The notes below the pieces were generated by a model. The model ran no database searches, was not told where the DNA came from, and was given only the letters and a program-made list of their open reading frames with translations. A stretch of 64,000 bases of DNA from positions 124,001 through 188,000 of the forward strand of contig NZ_JAOYFC010000002.1 of NCBI RefSeq assembly GCF_025802015.1, read 5' to 3'. Positions within the stretch are counted from its first letter, which is position 1, and the number at the start of each line of letters is the position of its first letter. This DNA is from Falsihalocynthiibacter halioticoli. GTDB taxonomy: Bacteria > Pseudomonadota > Alphaproteobacteria > Rhodobacterales > Rhodobacteraceae. The position numbers and the translations under genes were made by a program. Positions 50,555 through 59,083 of the stretch are shown here, in pieces.

Positions 50555-51490
50555 ATGACGACCGCGCCAAAAGATATTGCTGTCTTAACCAAACCGCCAC
50601 AAGCTGGACAGATCACGGACCTTGCCGATGGCCTTCGTGTTCTCCTTGCGCCTAATCCCTCGCCTATGACCTATTGGGGTACAAACACCTATTTCATCGG
50701 CACGGACAACATCGCAATCATCGATCCCGGGCCAGACAATCCAGATCACCTCAAAGCAATATTAGAAGCTGTCGGCACCTCCGAGGTGAGCGCCATCCTT
50801 GTTACTCATAGTCATCTTGATCACTCCCCCCTCGCCCGACAACTATCTTTGGCATGCGGTGCACCGATCTATGCGTTCGGCAAATCGACCGACGGCCGCA
50901 CGCCTCAAATGAACGCGCTCGCGGCGACAGGTGATATTGAAGGCGGCGAAGGCGTGGACATCGACTTTGCGCCAGATCAACGCCTCTCCGATGGTCAATC
51001 CCTACAAGTAGGGTCACACACCCTTACAGCAATCCATACGCCCGGTCATTTTTGTAATCACCTTTGCTTTCGCTGGGGGGAACTCCTGTTTTCTGGCGAT
51101 CACATAATGGGATGGGCAAGCACGCTCATCTCACCACCAGACGGCGATCTGAGCCAATATCGCGAGTCACTTGATAAATTGCTTGGTACCGGCGCAACGT
51201 ACCTTCTACCTGGACACGGGCCCGCGGTTTCAGAGCCCGACTCTGTGATCCAAGCGCTGAGCGAACACCGGAATGACCGCGAGTCGCAGATACTGGCCGC
51301 GCTTACGGACGAACCACAGTCTCTCTCTGCGATCACTCACAAAATCTATACCGATATCCCCAAAGCCCTACTCCCTGCGGCCTCTCGCAACACCCTTGCG
51401 CATCTCATTGATTTGAATAACAAAAATATAGCAAGAGTTTCTGGGCCGCTTGGAACACGCGGACAATATTCGCTAAATTCCAAGAGTTAG
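50555..51490 (+). CDS. Metallo-beta-lactamase-fold hydrolase (LACTB2-like)
   Basis: A 311-residue protein with the zinc motif HSHLDH (H85, H87, D89, H90) preceded by ILVTHSH, a third histidine in AIHTPGHFCNHLCF, and an Asp in LFSGDHIMGW. A C-terminal winged-helix-like tail (LAALTDEPQSLSAITHKIYT) matches the LACTB2/RNase-like subgroup. Substrates in this group range from RNA to thioesters, so only the fold is certain. It is divergent from the sensor kinase, with 42 bases between the starts. Confidence 0.88.
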   Translation: MTTAPKDIAVLTKPPQAGQITDLADGLRVLLAPNPSPMTYWGTNTYFIGTDNIAIIDPGPDNPDHLKAILEAVGTSEVSAILVTHSHLDHSPLARQLSLACGAPIYAFGKSTDGRTPQMNALAATGDIEGGEGVDIDFAPDQRLSDGQSLQVGSHTLTAIHTPGHFCNHLCFRWGELLFSGDHIMGWASTLISPPDGDLSQYRESLDKLLGTGATYLLPGHGPAVSEPDSVIQALSEHRNDRESQILAALTDEPQSLSAITHKIYTDIPKALLPAASRNTLAHLIDLNNKNIARVSGPLGTRGQYSLNSKS

Positions 51491-51561
51491 CGGTTTTTTT
51501 GATTTTTCTGTCAAATCCCTCTGGACGCCGCAAAACCGAGTTGCTATATCGCCCGTCATGG

Positions 51562-51636
51562 TCCGGCGTAGCTCAGCGGTAGAGCAGTTGACTGTTAATC
51601 AATTGGTCGTAGGTTCGATCCCTACCGCCGGAGCCA
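51562..51636 (+). tRNA. tRNA-Asn (anticodon GTT)
   Basis: A 75-base tRNA: acceptor TCCGGCG with CGCCGGA, D arm GCTCAGCGGTAGAGC, anticodon arm with TTGACTGTTAATCAA and GTT, T arm AGGTTCGATCC, and an encoded CCA after G73. A promoter-like CTGGAC and TATATC pair lies upstream near 51519-51549. Confidence 0.96.
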
Positions 51637-52035
51637 ATTAACCCCTTAAGTCTCAAAGGTTTGAGGGTACTTTTCCGCCACTATACAATACTGACGCAAA
51701 CGCATCTCGCGTTGCGGTTAGCCTGCAGTAGTGTGATGAAACGTCATACGTCAATTCGGGCTTCATTGCGCGCGCCGTGACCTTCAGCGGCGGGTTCATC
51801 GGACAGATCGATTATGACGGATAGTCCATCTGCTCCGGCGCAAACACTGGACCCTCCTAAAAACGTGAGCCCCAGAGCCTGCTGACAATTATGCCATTCA
51901 TAACGCATTCATTCAGGGCGTATTGAGCAACGGCGATCACACGCAATCAAATCTCTAGAAGTTTGGAAAGTGGGAAGCAGTAGAGGCGTAAGCGCTCGAC
52001 TGAGACTTTTCGCGCTCTTTTTATCAGCCCCACTA
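51637..52035. other. Gap between tRNA-Asn and katG, no recognised gene
   Basis: About 400 bases downstream of tRNA-Asn. The plus strand has short open stretches, one reading SYVNSGFIARAVTFSGGFIG before a stop, that may be remnants of a gene, but I recognise no family. tRNA 3' ends are common integration sites; no integrase or repeated tRNA end was seen. Confidence 0.35.
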
Positions 52036-52070
52036 ATAAAAAGGCCCCCAACGCGGCGCGTGGGGGCCTT
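52036..52070 (-). terminator. Intrinsic terminator of katG
   Basis: AAGGCCCCCA (52041-52050) and TGGGGGCCTT (52061-52070) form the stem, with ACGCG/CGCG inside. On the minus strand it is followed by TTTTTATT, a proper T-run for katG, whose stop is at 52113. Confidence 0.88.
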
Positions 52071-52112
52071 ATTCATTTGATCCGCAGATTGGCAGATCTC
52101 TAGGGCATTGCT

Positions 52113-54287
52113 TTATGCCAGATCATACCGATCTGCGTTCATGACCTTGGTCCATGCGGCAACAAAGTCATTGACGAATTTCGCGCCATTGTCGTCTTGG
52201 GCATACACCTCGGCATAAGCGCGAAGGACGGAGTTCGAGCCGAACACAAGATCAACGCGCGTTGCTGTCCACTTGGTTTCGCCAGTAGCGCGGTCGTTGA
52301 TGTTATAAGTCGATTTGCTCGCTGGCTCCCACTTGTTCGCCATATCGGTGAGGTTCACAAAGAAATCGGTGCTTAGCGCGCCAGGTTTATCTGTGAATAC
52401 GCCATGCCCTGTGCCGCCGTAGTTGGTGCCCATAACGCGCATGCCGCCGACAAGAACTGTCATCTCTTTGGCTGTTAGCCCCATGAGCTGTGCACGATCA
52501 AGCAGCATCTCTTCAGGTGTCACAACGAATTCGGCTTTGGTGAAGTTGCGAAACCCATCTGCATTTGGCTCAAGCGGAGCGAAAGACTCTTCATCGGTCA
52601 TTTCCGCACTCGCATCGCCACGTCCGGGTGCGAATGGAACAGTCACGTCATAGCCTGCCGCTTTGGCAGCCTGCTCAACGCCAAGGTTACCCCCCAGAAC
52701 GATCAAATCGGCAATCGATGCGCCAGTTTCTGCGCTCAGGCCTTCGTAAACCGCAAGCACTTTGGCAAGCTGCTCTGGCTCGTTTGCAACCCAGTCTTTC
52801 TGTGGCGCAAGGCGGATACGGGCACCATTGGCACCACCACGCATGTCAGAGCCTCGGAACGTGCGCGCGCTGTCCCATGCGGTTGTAACCAACTCAGTGA
52901 GAGACAGACCGGAGTTTGCAATTGCTTCCTTGGCCTTCTCTACATCATATCCTGTGCTGCCAGCTGGAACCGGATCCTGCCAGATCAGATCCTCTTTAGG
53001 TGCATCCGGCCCGATATAGCGCTGGTTCGGCCCCATGTCGCGGTGGGTAAGCTTGAACCATGCGCGCGCGAATGTCTCTTCGAAGTACTTCGGATCTGCC
53101 ATGAATTTCTGACAAATCGCGTTGAAACCTGGGTCCATCTTCATGGCCATATCCGCATCTGTCATCATTGGATTGCGGCGCTTTGTTGGGTCGGAAGCAT
53201 CAAGCGGCTTGTCTTCTTCCTTAATGTCCACCGGCTCCCACTGTTGCGCGCCTGCAGGAGATTTCCGCAACTCCCACTCATGGCCGAACAGCATTTCGAA
53301 AAAGCCCATGTCGAACTTGGTTGGCTCTGCTGTCCATGCGCCTTCGATACCGGATGTTACAGCCTTGCTCGCCAGTCCATTTTGGTTGGCGTTGCTCCAG
53401 CCCATACCTTGATCTTCAAGGCCAGCGGCTTCCGGCTCTGCACCGAGCGTTTCCGCATCGCCATTGCCGTGCGCTTTACCAACAGTGTGACCACCCGCAG
53501 TCAGCGCAGCGGTTTCTTCGTCGTTCATCGCCATACGGCTAAATGTTTCGCGAATATGCTGGGCTGTTTTGAGAGGATCAGGCGTTCCGTTCACGCCTTC
53601 CGGATTCACGTAAATGAGGCCCATCTGAACAGCAGCGAGCGGGTTTTCCATGGTATCGGGCTTACCCACGTCGCCATAACGCTCGTCACTTGGCGCAAGC
53701 CATTCTTTCTCCGCGCCCCAATACACGTCTTTCTCTGGGTGCCAGATATCCTCGCGACCAAAGGAGAAGCCGAATGTTTTAAGGCCCATATCTTCATAAG
53801 CGATTGTACCGGACAGAACGATCAGATCAGCCCAGCTTAGCTTGTTCCCGTATTTCTTTTTCAACGGCCAAAGCAGGCGACGCGCCTTATCAAGGCTTGC
53901 GTTATCTGGCCAAGAGTTCAACGGCGCAAAGCGAATGTTGCCGCCACCGGCACCACCACGTCCATCGGCCAGACGATAAGAACCAGCAGAGTGCCACGCC
54001 AAACGGATCATCAAACCGCCATAGTGCCCCCAGTCCGCAGGCCACCATTCCTGGCTGTCCTTCAGAAGCGCACGCATGTCTTCTTTGACCGCTTCGAAAT
54101 CCAGAGACTTCACTTCTTCACGATAGTCGAAATCTTCGCCCATCGGGTTTGTCTTGGTGTCGTGCTGATGAAGAATGTCGAGGTTCAACGCCTTGGGCCA
54201 CCACGCCATCACTGTATCACCCGATTCGGTGAGTGCACCGTGCATGACAGGGCATCCGCCGCCTGAAGTATCCGAAGGTTTCGTCAT
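52113..54287 (-). CDS. katG: Catalase-peroxidase KatG
   Basis: A 724-residue bifunctional heme enzyme that destroys hydrogen peroxide. The distal heme residues are R95, W98 and H99 in IRLAWHSAGSYR; the proximal histidine is in ALTAGGHTVGKAHG. The Tyr of the Met-Tyr-Trp cross-link is in MGLIYVNPEGV and a C-terminal duplicate domain follows. The start MTKPSDTSGGG at 54287 is set by AGAGGAAC before it. It is divergent from oxyR, which is expected to switch it on under peroxide. Confidence 0.97.
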   Translation of the reverse strand: MTKPSDTSGGGCPVMHGALTESGDTVMAWWPKALNLDILHQHDTKTNPMGEDFDYREEVKSLDFEAVKEDMRALLKDSQEWWPADWGHYGGLMIRLAWHSAGSYRLADGRGGAGGGNIRFAPLNSWPDNASLDKARRLLWPLKKKYGNKLSWADLIVLSGTIAYEDMGLKTFGFSFGREDIWHPEKDVYWGAEKEWLAPSDERYGDVGKPDTMENPLAAVQMGLIYVNPEGVNGTPDPLKTAQHIRETFSRMAMNDEETAALTAGGHTVGKAHGNGDAETLGAEPEAAGLEDQGMGWSNANQNGLASKAVTSGIEGAWTAEPTKFDMGFFEMLFGHEWELRKSPAGAQQWEPVDIKEEDKPLDASDPTKRRNPMMTDADMAMKMDPGFNAICQKFMADPKYFEETFARAWFKLTHRDMGPNQRYIGPDAPKEDLIWQDPVPAGSTGYDVEKAKEAIANSGLSLTELVTTAWDSARTFRGSDMRGGANGARIRLAPQKDWVANEPEQLAKVLAVYEGLSAETGASIADLIVLGGNLGVEQAAKAAGYDVTVPFAPGRGDASAEMTDEESFAPLEPNADGFRNFTKAEFVVTPEEMLLDRAQLMGLTAKEMTVLVGGMRVMGTNYGGTGHGVFTDKPGALSTDFFVNLTDMANKWEPASKSTYNINDRATGETKWTATRVDLVFGSNSVLRAYAEVYAQDDNGAKFVNDFVAAWTKVMNADRYDLA

Positions 54288-54419
54288 GTTTTGTTCCTCT
54301 TTGCTGGCCGTCGATTCCCCGTATCGGGGCACTGCGGGCGTTTTGATTTGGCGCTAAACTAGCAGCAGCAACCAATTTAAAAAAATTGCAAATACCTATT
54401 CGAACGATTAAAAAAACTT
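54288..54419. promoter_or_regulatory. Divergent katG/oxyR control region
   Basis: A 132-base AT-rich spacer. It contains a perfect CCCCG-TAT-CGGGG dyad (54317-54329) within the katG leader and an ATTCGAACGAT imperfect palindrome (54398-54408) near oxyR. OxyR is expected to bind here; I could not match its four-part consensus with confidence. Confidence 0.45.
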
Positions 54420-55307
54420 ATGACAAGAATCTCAATGAAACAGCTGTTCTATTTCGAAGCATTGGCCCGCCTTCTTCATTTCGGGCATGCTGCTGAAGTC
54501 TGTAATATTTCTCAACCCGCGCTCTCGATCCAGATCAAGGAGCTTGAGGCACAGCTCGGTGTTTCGTTGGTTGAACGCTCTTCCAAAAATATCCGCCTCA
54601 CCCCTTTTGGCGAAGACATTGCCGCCCGCGCCCGCGCTATCTTGCAAGAGGTCGAAGCGCTCGAAGCATCGGCCCGTACGGCGCGGCGGCCCTTTCACGG
54701 TCGCATTCGTATTGGAGTTATTCCAACAGTCGCGCCATACTATCTCCCACGTTTCATTGCGCATCTAACCCGCCGTTTCCCGGACCTTGAACCGCAATTG
54801 CGCGAGGCAATGACAGGTTCGCTGATCGACGACCTTAACCAAGGGCGCCTCGATGTAGCGATCGTTGCCTTGCCGATTTCAGAGCCCACACTCCATGAGC
54901 GCGCATTGTTCGAAGAAGAGTTCGTTTTGGTGCGCCCCGCAAACGAGGAAGGATCTCCCGTGCCCGATGTTTCGCAACTTCGGGAAATGAGATTACTCCT
55001 GCTTGAAGAAGGGCATTGCTTCCGCGATCAGGCGTTAAGCTTCTGCGGCCTCGCGCCCACCAAAGCGCGGGACATCATGGAGGGCAGCTCTCTCTCTACG
55101 CTGGTTCAAATGGTCGGCGCGGGGATTGGCGTTACGCTCATTCCCGAAATGGCTGTTTCAATTGATGGCGCCGCCTCGCCTGTTTCGATCTCTCGCCTTG
55201 CATCCCCTGCCCCAAAACGCACGATTGGAATGGTCTGGCGACATACAAACCCGCTTGCTCCACAGCTTGAAACCATCGCCACGACAATTGAGCAAGAAAT
55301 GGAATGA
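54420..55307 (+). CDS. oxyR: Hydrogen-peroxide regulator OxyR
   Basis: A 295-residue LysR-family regulator. The N-terminal helix-turn-helix (YFEALARLLHFGHAAEVCNI, SQPALSIQIKELE) is followed by the sensor domain. The peroxide-reactive cysteines C200 and C209 stand nine residues apart in LLEEGHCFRDQALSFCG, as in E. coli OxyR. Forming the disulfide changes its DNA binding. Its position divergent from katG is the usual arrangement. The start is ATG 54420; a second ATG lies at residue 6. Confidence 0.95.
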   Translation: MTRISMKQLFYFEALARLLHFGHAAEVCNISQPALSIQIKELEAQLGVSLVERSSKNIRLTPFGEDIAARARAILQEVEALEASARTARRPFHGRIRIGVIPTVAPYYLPRFIAHLTRRFPDLEPQLREAMTGSLIDDLNQGRLDVAIVALPISEPTLHERALFEEEFVLVRPANEEGSPVPDVSQLREMRLLLLEEGHCFRDQALSFCGLAPTKARDIMEGSSLSTLVQMVGAGIGVTLIPEMAVSIDGAASPVSISRLASPAPKRTIGMVWRHTNPLAPQLETIATTIEQEME

Positions 55308-55311
55308 ACGC

Positions 55312-55725
55312 CTAGCTCGCGAAAACTTTGTCCAGATCTGTAAACCCTTTGATCTCGATCGGATTGCCGGACGGATCACAAAAGAACATGGTCGCCTGCT
55401 CGCCTTCTTGCCCTTCAAACCGAAGAACCGGCTCGATCACGAACTCGACGTCGTTTGCCCTAAGGCGCTCTGCCATCGTCTTCCAATCGTCCATCTGAAG
55501 CACCACGCCAAGATGCGGCATCTGGACCATGTGATCTCCAACCTTACCCGTCGGCGCTGTTTTGAACGGCTCGCCAAGATGCATGGAGATCTGGTGACCG
55601 AAGAACGAGAAATCGACCCAAGTGTCGGTTGATCTCCCTTCTTTGCAGCCCAGCACATCGCCATAAAAGGTGCGGGTCTCGTCCAAATCTCGGACGTTAT
55701 AGGCAAGGTGGAATGGCGTCAGCAT
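55312..55725 (-). CDS. VOC family (glyoxalase/dioxygenase-like) protein
   Basis: A 137-residue protein of the vicinal-oxygen-chelate fold. It begins FHLAYNVRDLDETRTFYGDV, and has a possible metal-binding His/Glu set (H6, H61-region MPHLGVVLQM, and EIKGF near the end). MFFCDPSGNPIEIKGF is the usual family C terminus. Members include glyoxalases, fosfomycin-type resistance proteins and dioxygenases, so the reaction is open. It converges with oxyR, four bases apart. Confidence 0.85.
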   Translation of the reverse strand: MLTPFHLAYNVRDLDETRTFYGDVLGCKEGRSTDTWVDFSFFGHQISMHLGEPFKTAPTGKVGDHMVQMPHLGVVLQMDDWKTMAERLRANDVEFVIEPVLRFEGQEGEQATMFFCDPSGNPIEIKGFTDLDKVFAS

Positions 55726-55978
55726 GAGACGGTCCTTTTAGTTCGGATACACGCACACCCAATCACAGCAGCGCAGAAGGTAAAAGCCAAATTAGGACGC
55801 GCTTGGGCTGTCACGCATCAACAATTCTCCGTAACACACCGAAACAATGCGTGATTTTCACGAAAATTTGCACGAAACGGCACGAAATACCCACAATTCG
55901 GCCTTTGAGATTTCGCGATCCTTTGCAACACTTCCTTCGTGGGGATGATTAACGAGTAACCATGCAGGAGTATGCGTC
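55726..55978. other. Intergenic region with three CACGAAA repeats
   Basis: No gene is seen. CACGAAA occurs three times in direct orientation at 55859-55865, 55871-55877 and 55881-55887, spaced 12 and 10 bases apart, about one helical turn each. They lie about 95 bases before a possible small gene and could be binding sites for a regulator. GATTAACGAGTAACC at 55947-55961 recalls a CtrA half-site but does not match a full consensus. Confidence 0.4.
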
Positions 55979-56152
55979 ATGGCCCCAGAGAGCGAGCGCA
56001 ACAACAGCGACAACGAACCACCGGATACAACCGCGTCAAACGACGCATCCGCTTCCACTCCCCCTTCCGAGTATCATCAAGACATTCGCGCTGATGCAGA
56101 AAGCGACGAGGGAGACAACTCCCAGTGCATCACGGATTGGGCCAGTATTTAG
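55979..56152 (+). CDS. Possible small acidic protein (57 residues)
   Basis: A 57-residue open frame, starting MAPESERNNSDNEPPDTTAS and ending QCITDWASI. It has an AGGAG ribosome site ten bases before ATG 55979. It is hydrophilic and rich in Asp, Glu, Ser, Asn and Pro, so probably disordered, with one cysteine near the end. No family is recognised. It stands upstream of the TfoX-type gene in the same direction. The good ribosome site and lack of competing frame favour it being real. Confidence 0.45.
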   Translation: MAPESERNNSDNEPPDTTASNDASASTPPSEYHQDIRADAESDEGDNSQCITDWASI

Positions 56153-56230
56153 GTATTACTTTCCAAGTAGGCTTTTCAGGTTTCGTGGCCTGCGCTAGGT
56201 TGGTTCATCGAATTCACCGATTGTGAGTAC

Positions 56231-56575
56231 ATGGCTGACCAAACCAAATCCGAACCAGTTTCCTCTATCCGCAATTTGGGCGAAGCCTCTAATGCGTCAT
56301 TTGCCCGCGCCGGTATCCATTCAGCTGAACAGCTGCGCGAGCTTGGCCCCGATGAGGCATATCGGATGCTTATCAAGTCCGGCACGCGCCCGCATTTCAT
56401 CGGCTATTACGCGCTGGTCATGGGGTTGATGGGACGCACATGGAATGACTGCAAAGGCAAAGAAAAAGATGACCTGCGCAAGCGGTTTGACAAGATCAAA
56501 GCCGAGACAGCTCCTGCGCCTCTTGCCGGAATTGAGAAAATCCTTAACGAAATTGGCGTGCGCGCGCCTGACTAA
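56231..56575 (+). CDS. TfoX/Sxy family C-terminal domain protein
   Basis: A 114-residue protein of the TfoX C-terminal-domain group. The conserved piece is SIRNLGEASNASFARAGIHS with AEQLRELGPDEAYRML, forming a helix-hairpin-helix-like fold. Related proteins regulate competence in gamma-proteobacteria, but this one lacks the N-terminal TfoX domain, so that role cannot be transferred. It is followed by a terminator shared with the convergent ndk. Confidence 0.82.
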   Translation: MADQTKSEPVSSIRNLGEASNASFARAGIHSAEQLRELGPDEAYRMLIKSGTRPHFIGYYALVMGLMGRTWNDCKGKEKDDLRKRFDKIKAETAPAPLAGIEKILNEIGVRAPD

Positions 56576-56593
56576 TCCGGCGATCGCGCACAA

Positions 56594-56623
56594 AAAAGCC
56601 CGCACCAGTTGGCGCGGGCTTTT
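56594..56623. terminator. Bidirectional terminator between the TfoX-type gene and ndk
   Basis: AAAAGCCCGC (56594-56603) and GCGGGCTTTT (56614-56623) form a ten-base stem whose A-run and T-run serve both convergent genes. Confidence 0.88.
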
Positions 56624-56644
56624 CCGTAAGTCTTGCCGTATGGC

Positions 56645-57067
56645 TTAGCCAACCAGCTCGAGACCGGAGAAGAAGAATGCGATTTCTTCTGCGGCTGTTT
56701 CTGGAGCGTCGGAACCGTGAACCGAGTTTTCGCCGATGGACAGAGCGAATTCCTTGCGGATTGTGCCTTCTGCGGCTTCTGCTGGGTTTGTTGCGCCCAT
56801 AACTTCGCGGTTTTTCGCGATAGCGTCTTCACCCTCGAGAACCTGAACAACGATTGGCTCGGAGATCATGAATTCACAGAGTTCGTCAAAGAATGGGCGC
56901 TCTTTGTGTACGCCATAGAACTGCTGTGCTTGTGCAAGTGTCAGCTGAATGCGCTTGCTTGCAACGATGCGCAGGCCGGCTTCTTCGAACTTGGCGATGA
57001 TTTGACCAGTGAGGTTACGCTTTGTTGCGTCTGGTTTGATGATCGAGAATGTGCGTTGGATAGCCAT
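56645..57067 (-). CDS. ndk: Nucleoside diphosphate kinase
   Basis: A 140-residue kinase that moves phosphate from ATP to other nucleoside diphosphates. The active-site histidine is in the NSVHGSD motif; AIQRTFSIIKPDATKRNLTG is the usual start and GATNPAEAAEGTIRKEFAL precedes the active site. Length and motifs match the family fully. It converges with the TfoX-type gene and shares its terminator. Confidence 0.98.
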   Translation of the reverse strand: MAIQRTFSIIKPDATKRNLTGQIIAKFEEAGLRIVASKRIQLTLAQAQQFYGVHKERPFFDELCEFMISEPIVVQVLEGEDAIAKNREVMGATNPAEAAEGTIRKEFALSIGENSVHGSDAPETAAEEIAFFFSGLELVG

Positions 57068-57229
57068 TTTGATGTCTTTCGATTGATGCCCGCAAAGATT
57101 GGGCGGTTACACAGCGCCGCGCCCACCATCAGCGACCACGGCAAAAAATATCGCCGCCCTGCTAACACGGGTTTGCGCGCTTGAAAAGCGGCGATTGACC
57201 GCGCCGCCGCAATGGGGCAAACCCCGCCC

Positions 57230-59083
57230 ATGTTGAAAATTTCTGATATCTCCTATTCGGTCGATGGCCGCCCGCTTTTGCAAAACGCTTCGGTCACGAT
57301 TCCGAATGGACATAAGGTCGGGATTGTTGGCCGTAACGGCACCGGAAAAACCACACTGTTTCGGCTGATCTGGGGGGAATTGGCGCTTGAGGGCGGCGAG
57401 ATCTCCATTCCCAAAGGCGCGCGTATGGGCGGCGTTTCTCAGGAAGTGCCCTCTAACGAAGTCTCGCTGATCAATACCGTTTTGGCCGCCGACACCGAGC
57501 GCGCGAGCCTTATGGCCGAGGCCGAAACGGCAACCGAGCCCAACCGCATTGCCGAAATTCAGACTCGCCTGTCCGACATCGATGCATGGAGCGCTGAGGC
57601 GCGCGCGGCACAGATTCTTAAGGGACTTGGTTTTGATGCCGAGGCGCAGCTTCGCCCCTGCTCTGATTTCTCCGGCGGGTGGCGGATGCGGGTTGCTCTG
57701 GCGGCAGTTCTCTTTTCCAAGCCAGATTTGCTGCTGCTCGACGAACCGACCAACTACCTTGATCTTGAAGGCGCGCTCTGGCTTGAAAGCTATCTTCAGA
57801 AGTATCCGCATACAGTTCTGATTGTCTCGCACGACCGCGGGCTGCTCAATCGGGCGGTTGGCTCCATTCTGCATCTCGAAGACAAAAAACTCACTTATTA
57901 TCAGGTACCCTACGACAAATTCGCCGAGCAACGCGCCGCAAAGCTTGCCGTTGCCGCCGCCGAAGCCAAAAAGCAAGAAGCCCGCCGCGCGCATCTTCAG
58001 AGCTTTGTTGACCGCTTCAAAGCCAAGGCGTCCAAAGCCGTTCAGGCGCAAAGCCGTGTGAAGATGCTTGCCAAAATGAAGCCGATCAGCACGCCGCAGG
58101 AATCCGCGCTCAAGCGGTTTTCGTTTCCTGCCCCTGAGGAGCTTTCACCACCGATCATCAATCTTGAATCCGCAAGCGTTGGGTATGGCGACACAGTTAT
58201 CCTCAAGAATATGGACCTGCGGATTGATCAGGATGACCGCATTGCACTGCTGGGCAAAAACGGCGAAGGCAAATCAACGTTGTCAAAGCTGCTGTCCGAG
58301 CGGCTTCCGGCCATGGGCGGACGTGTAACGCGGCACAACAAACTCCGCATCGGCTATTTTGCGCAGCATCAGGTTGATGAGCTGCATATCGACGAAACGC
58401 CGATTGACCACCTGCGCCGCGTACGCCCATCTGAACTTCCGGCGCGCCACCGTGCGCGGCTGGCCGGTTTCGGGCTTGGCGCGGATCAGGCCGATACGCT
58501 TGTTGGGCGGCTCTCTGGCGGGCAAAAGGCGCGGCTCTCGCTTCTTCTCGCCACGATTGACGCGCCGCATCTCCTGATCCTCGACGAGCCAACAAACCAC
58601 CTCGACATCGAGAGCCGCGAGGCGCTGGTCGAGGCACTGACCGAATATTCAGGCGCGGTCATCCTTGTGTCGCACGATATGCACCTTCTTTCGATGGTCG
58701 CGGACCGTCTATGGCTTGTCAAAGACGGCACGGTGCGCCCTTATGACGAGGACTTGGAATCCTATCGCAAGCTGCTTTTAACAAGCGACACTCCGAAAAA
58801 GGCCCGCGCGGCCAAGGCGGCTAACAAACCCAAACGCGCTACGGGTGACCAACTCAAGGCGCTACGCGCCGAGGTGCGCACCTGCGAAGAACGGGTTGCA
58901 AAGCTCAACGACATGAGCGACCGTCTTGCCAAGAAACTCGCGGACCCCGAGCTTTACGAAGATGGCAAAGCCGGAGAAGCCGAGGTCTGGCAAAAGAAAT
59001 ACGGCGAAGTACGTGACGCAATGGACCGCGCCGAATCCATGTGGATGCGCGCGCTGGAAAAACTGGAGAAGGCAGAGAGTTGA
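57230..59083 (+). CDS. ABC-F family ATPase (Uup/YheS type)
   Basis: A 617-residue soluble protein with two ABC domains in one chain and no membrane part. Walker A motifs are GRNGTGKTT and GKNGEGKST; signature motifs are FSGGWRMRVALA and LSGGQKARLSLL; Walker B ends are LLLDEPTNYLDLE and LILDEPTNHLDIE. The linker between the domains and a C-terminal coiled coil (KALRAEVRTCEERVAKLNDM) are typical. ABC-F proteins act on ribosomes. The start is taken at ATG 57230 (MLKISDISY). The marC gene overlaps its stop. Confidence 0.94.
   Translation: MLKISDISYSVDGRPLLQNASVTIPNGHKVGIVGRNGTGKTTLFRLIWGELALEGGEISIPKGARMGGVSQEVPSNEVSLINTVLAADTERASLMAEAETATEPNRIAEIQTRLSDIDAWSAEARAAQILKGLGFDAEAQLRPCSDFSGGWRMRVALAAVLFSKPDLLLLDEPTNYLDLEGALWLESYLQKYPHTVLIVSHDRGLLNRAVGSILHLEDKKLTYYQVPYDKFAEQRAAKLAVAAAEAKKQEARRAHLQSFVDRFKAKASKAVQAQSRVKMLAKMKPISTPQESALKRFSFPAPEELSPPIINLESASVGYGDTVILKNMDLRIDQDDRIALLGKNGEGKSTLSKLLSERLPAMGGRVTRHNKLRIGYFAQHQVDELHIDETPIDHLRRVRPSELPARHRARLAGFGLGADQADTLVGRLSGGQKARLSLLLATIDAPHLLILDEPTNHLDIESREALVEALTEYSGAVILVSHDMHLLSMVADRLWLVKDGTVRPYDEDLESYRKLLLTSDTPKKARAAKAANKPKRATGDQLKALRAEVRTCEERVAKLNDMSDRLAKKLADPELYEDGKAGEAEVWQKKYGEVRDAMDRAESMWMRALEKLEKAES

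Noticed and set aside
53043..53840. 265-residue open frame on the plus strand inside katG
   Set aside because: Antisense shadow of katG; cysteine- and histidine-rich random composition and no ribosome site.
57107..58051. 314-residue minus-strand open frame opposite the ABC-F gene
   Set aside because: Fully overlapped by the ABC-F ATPase, whose two nucleotide-binding domains are complete.
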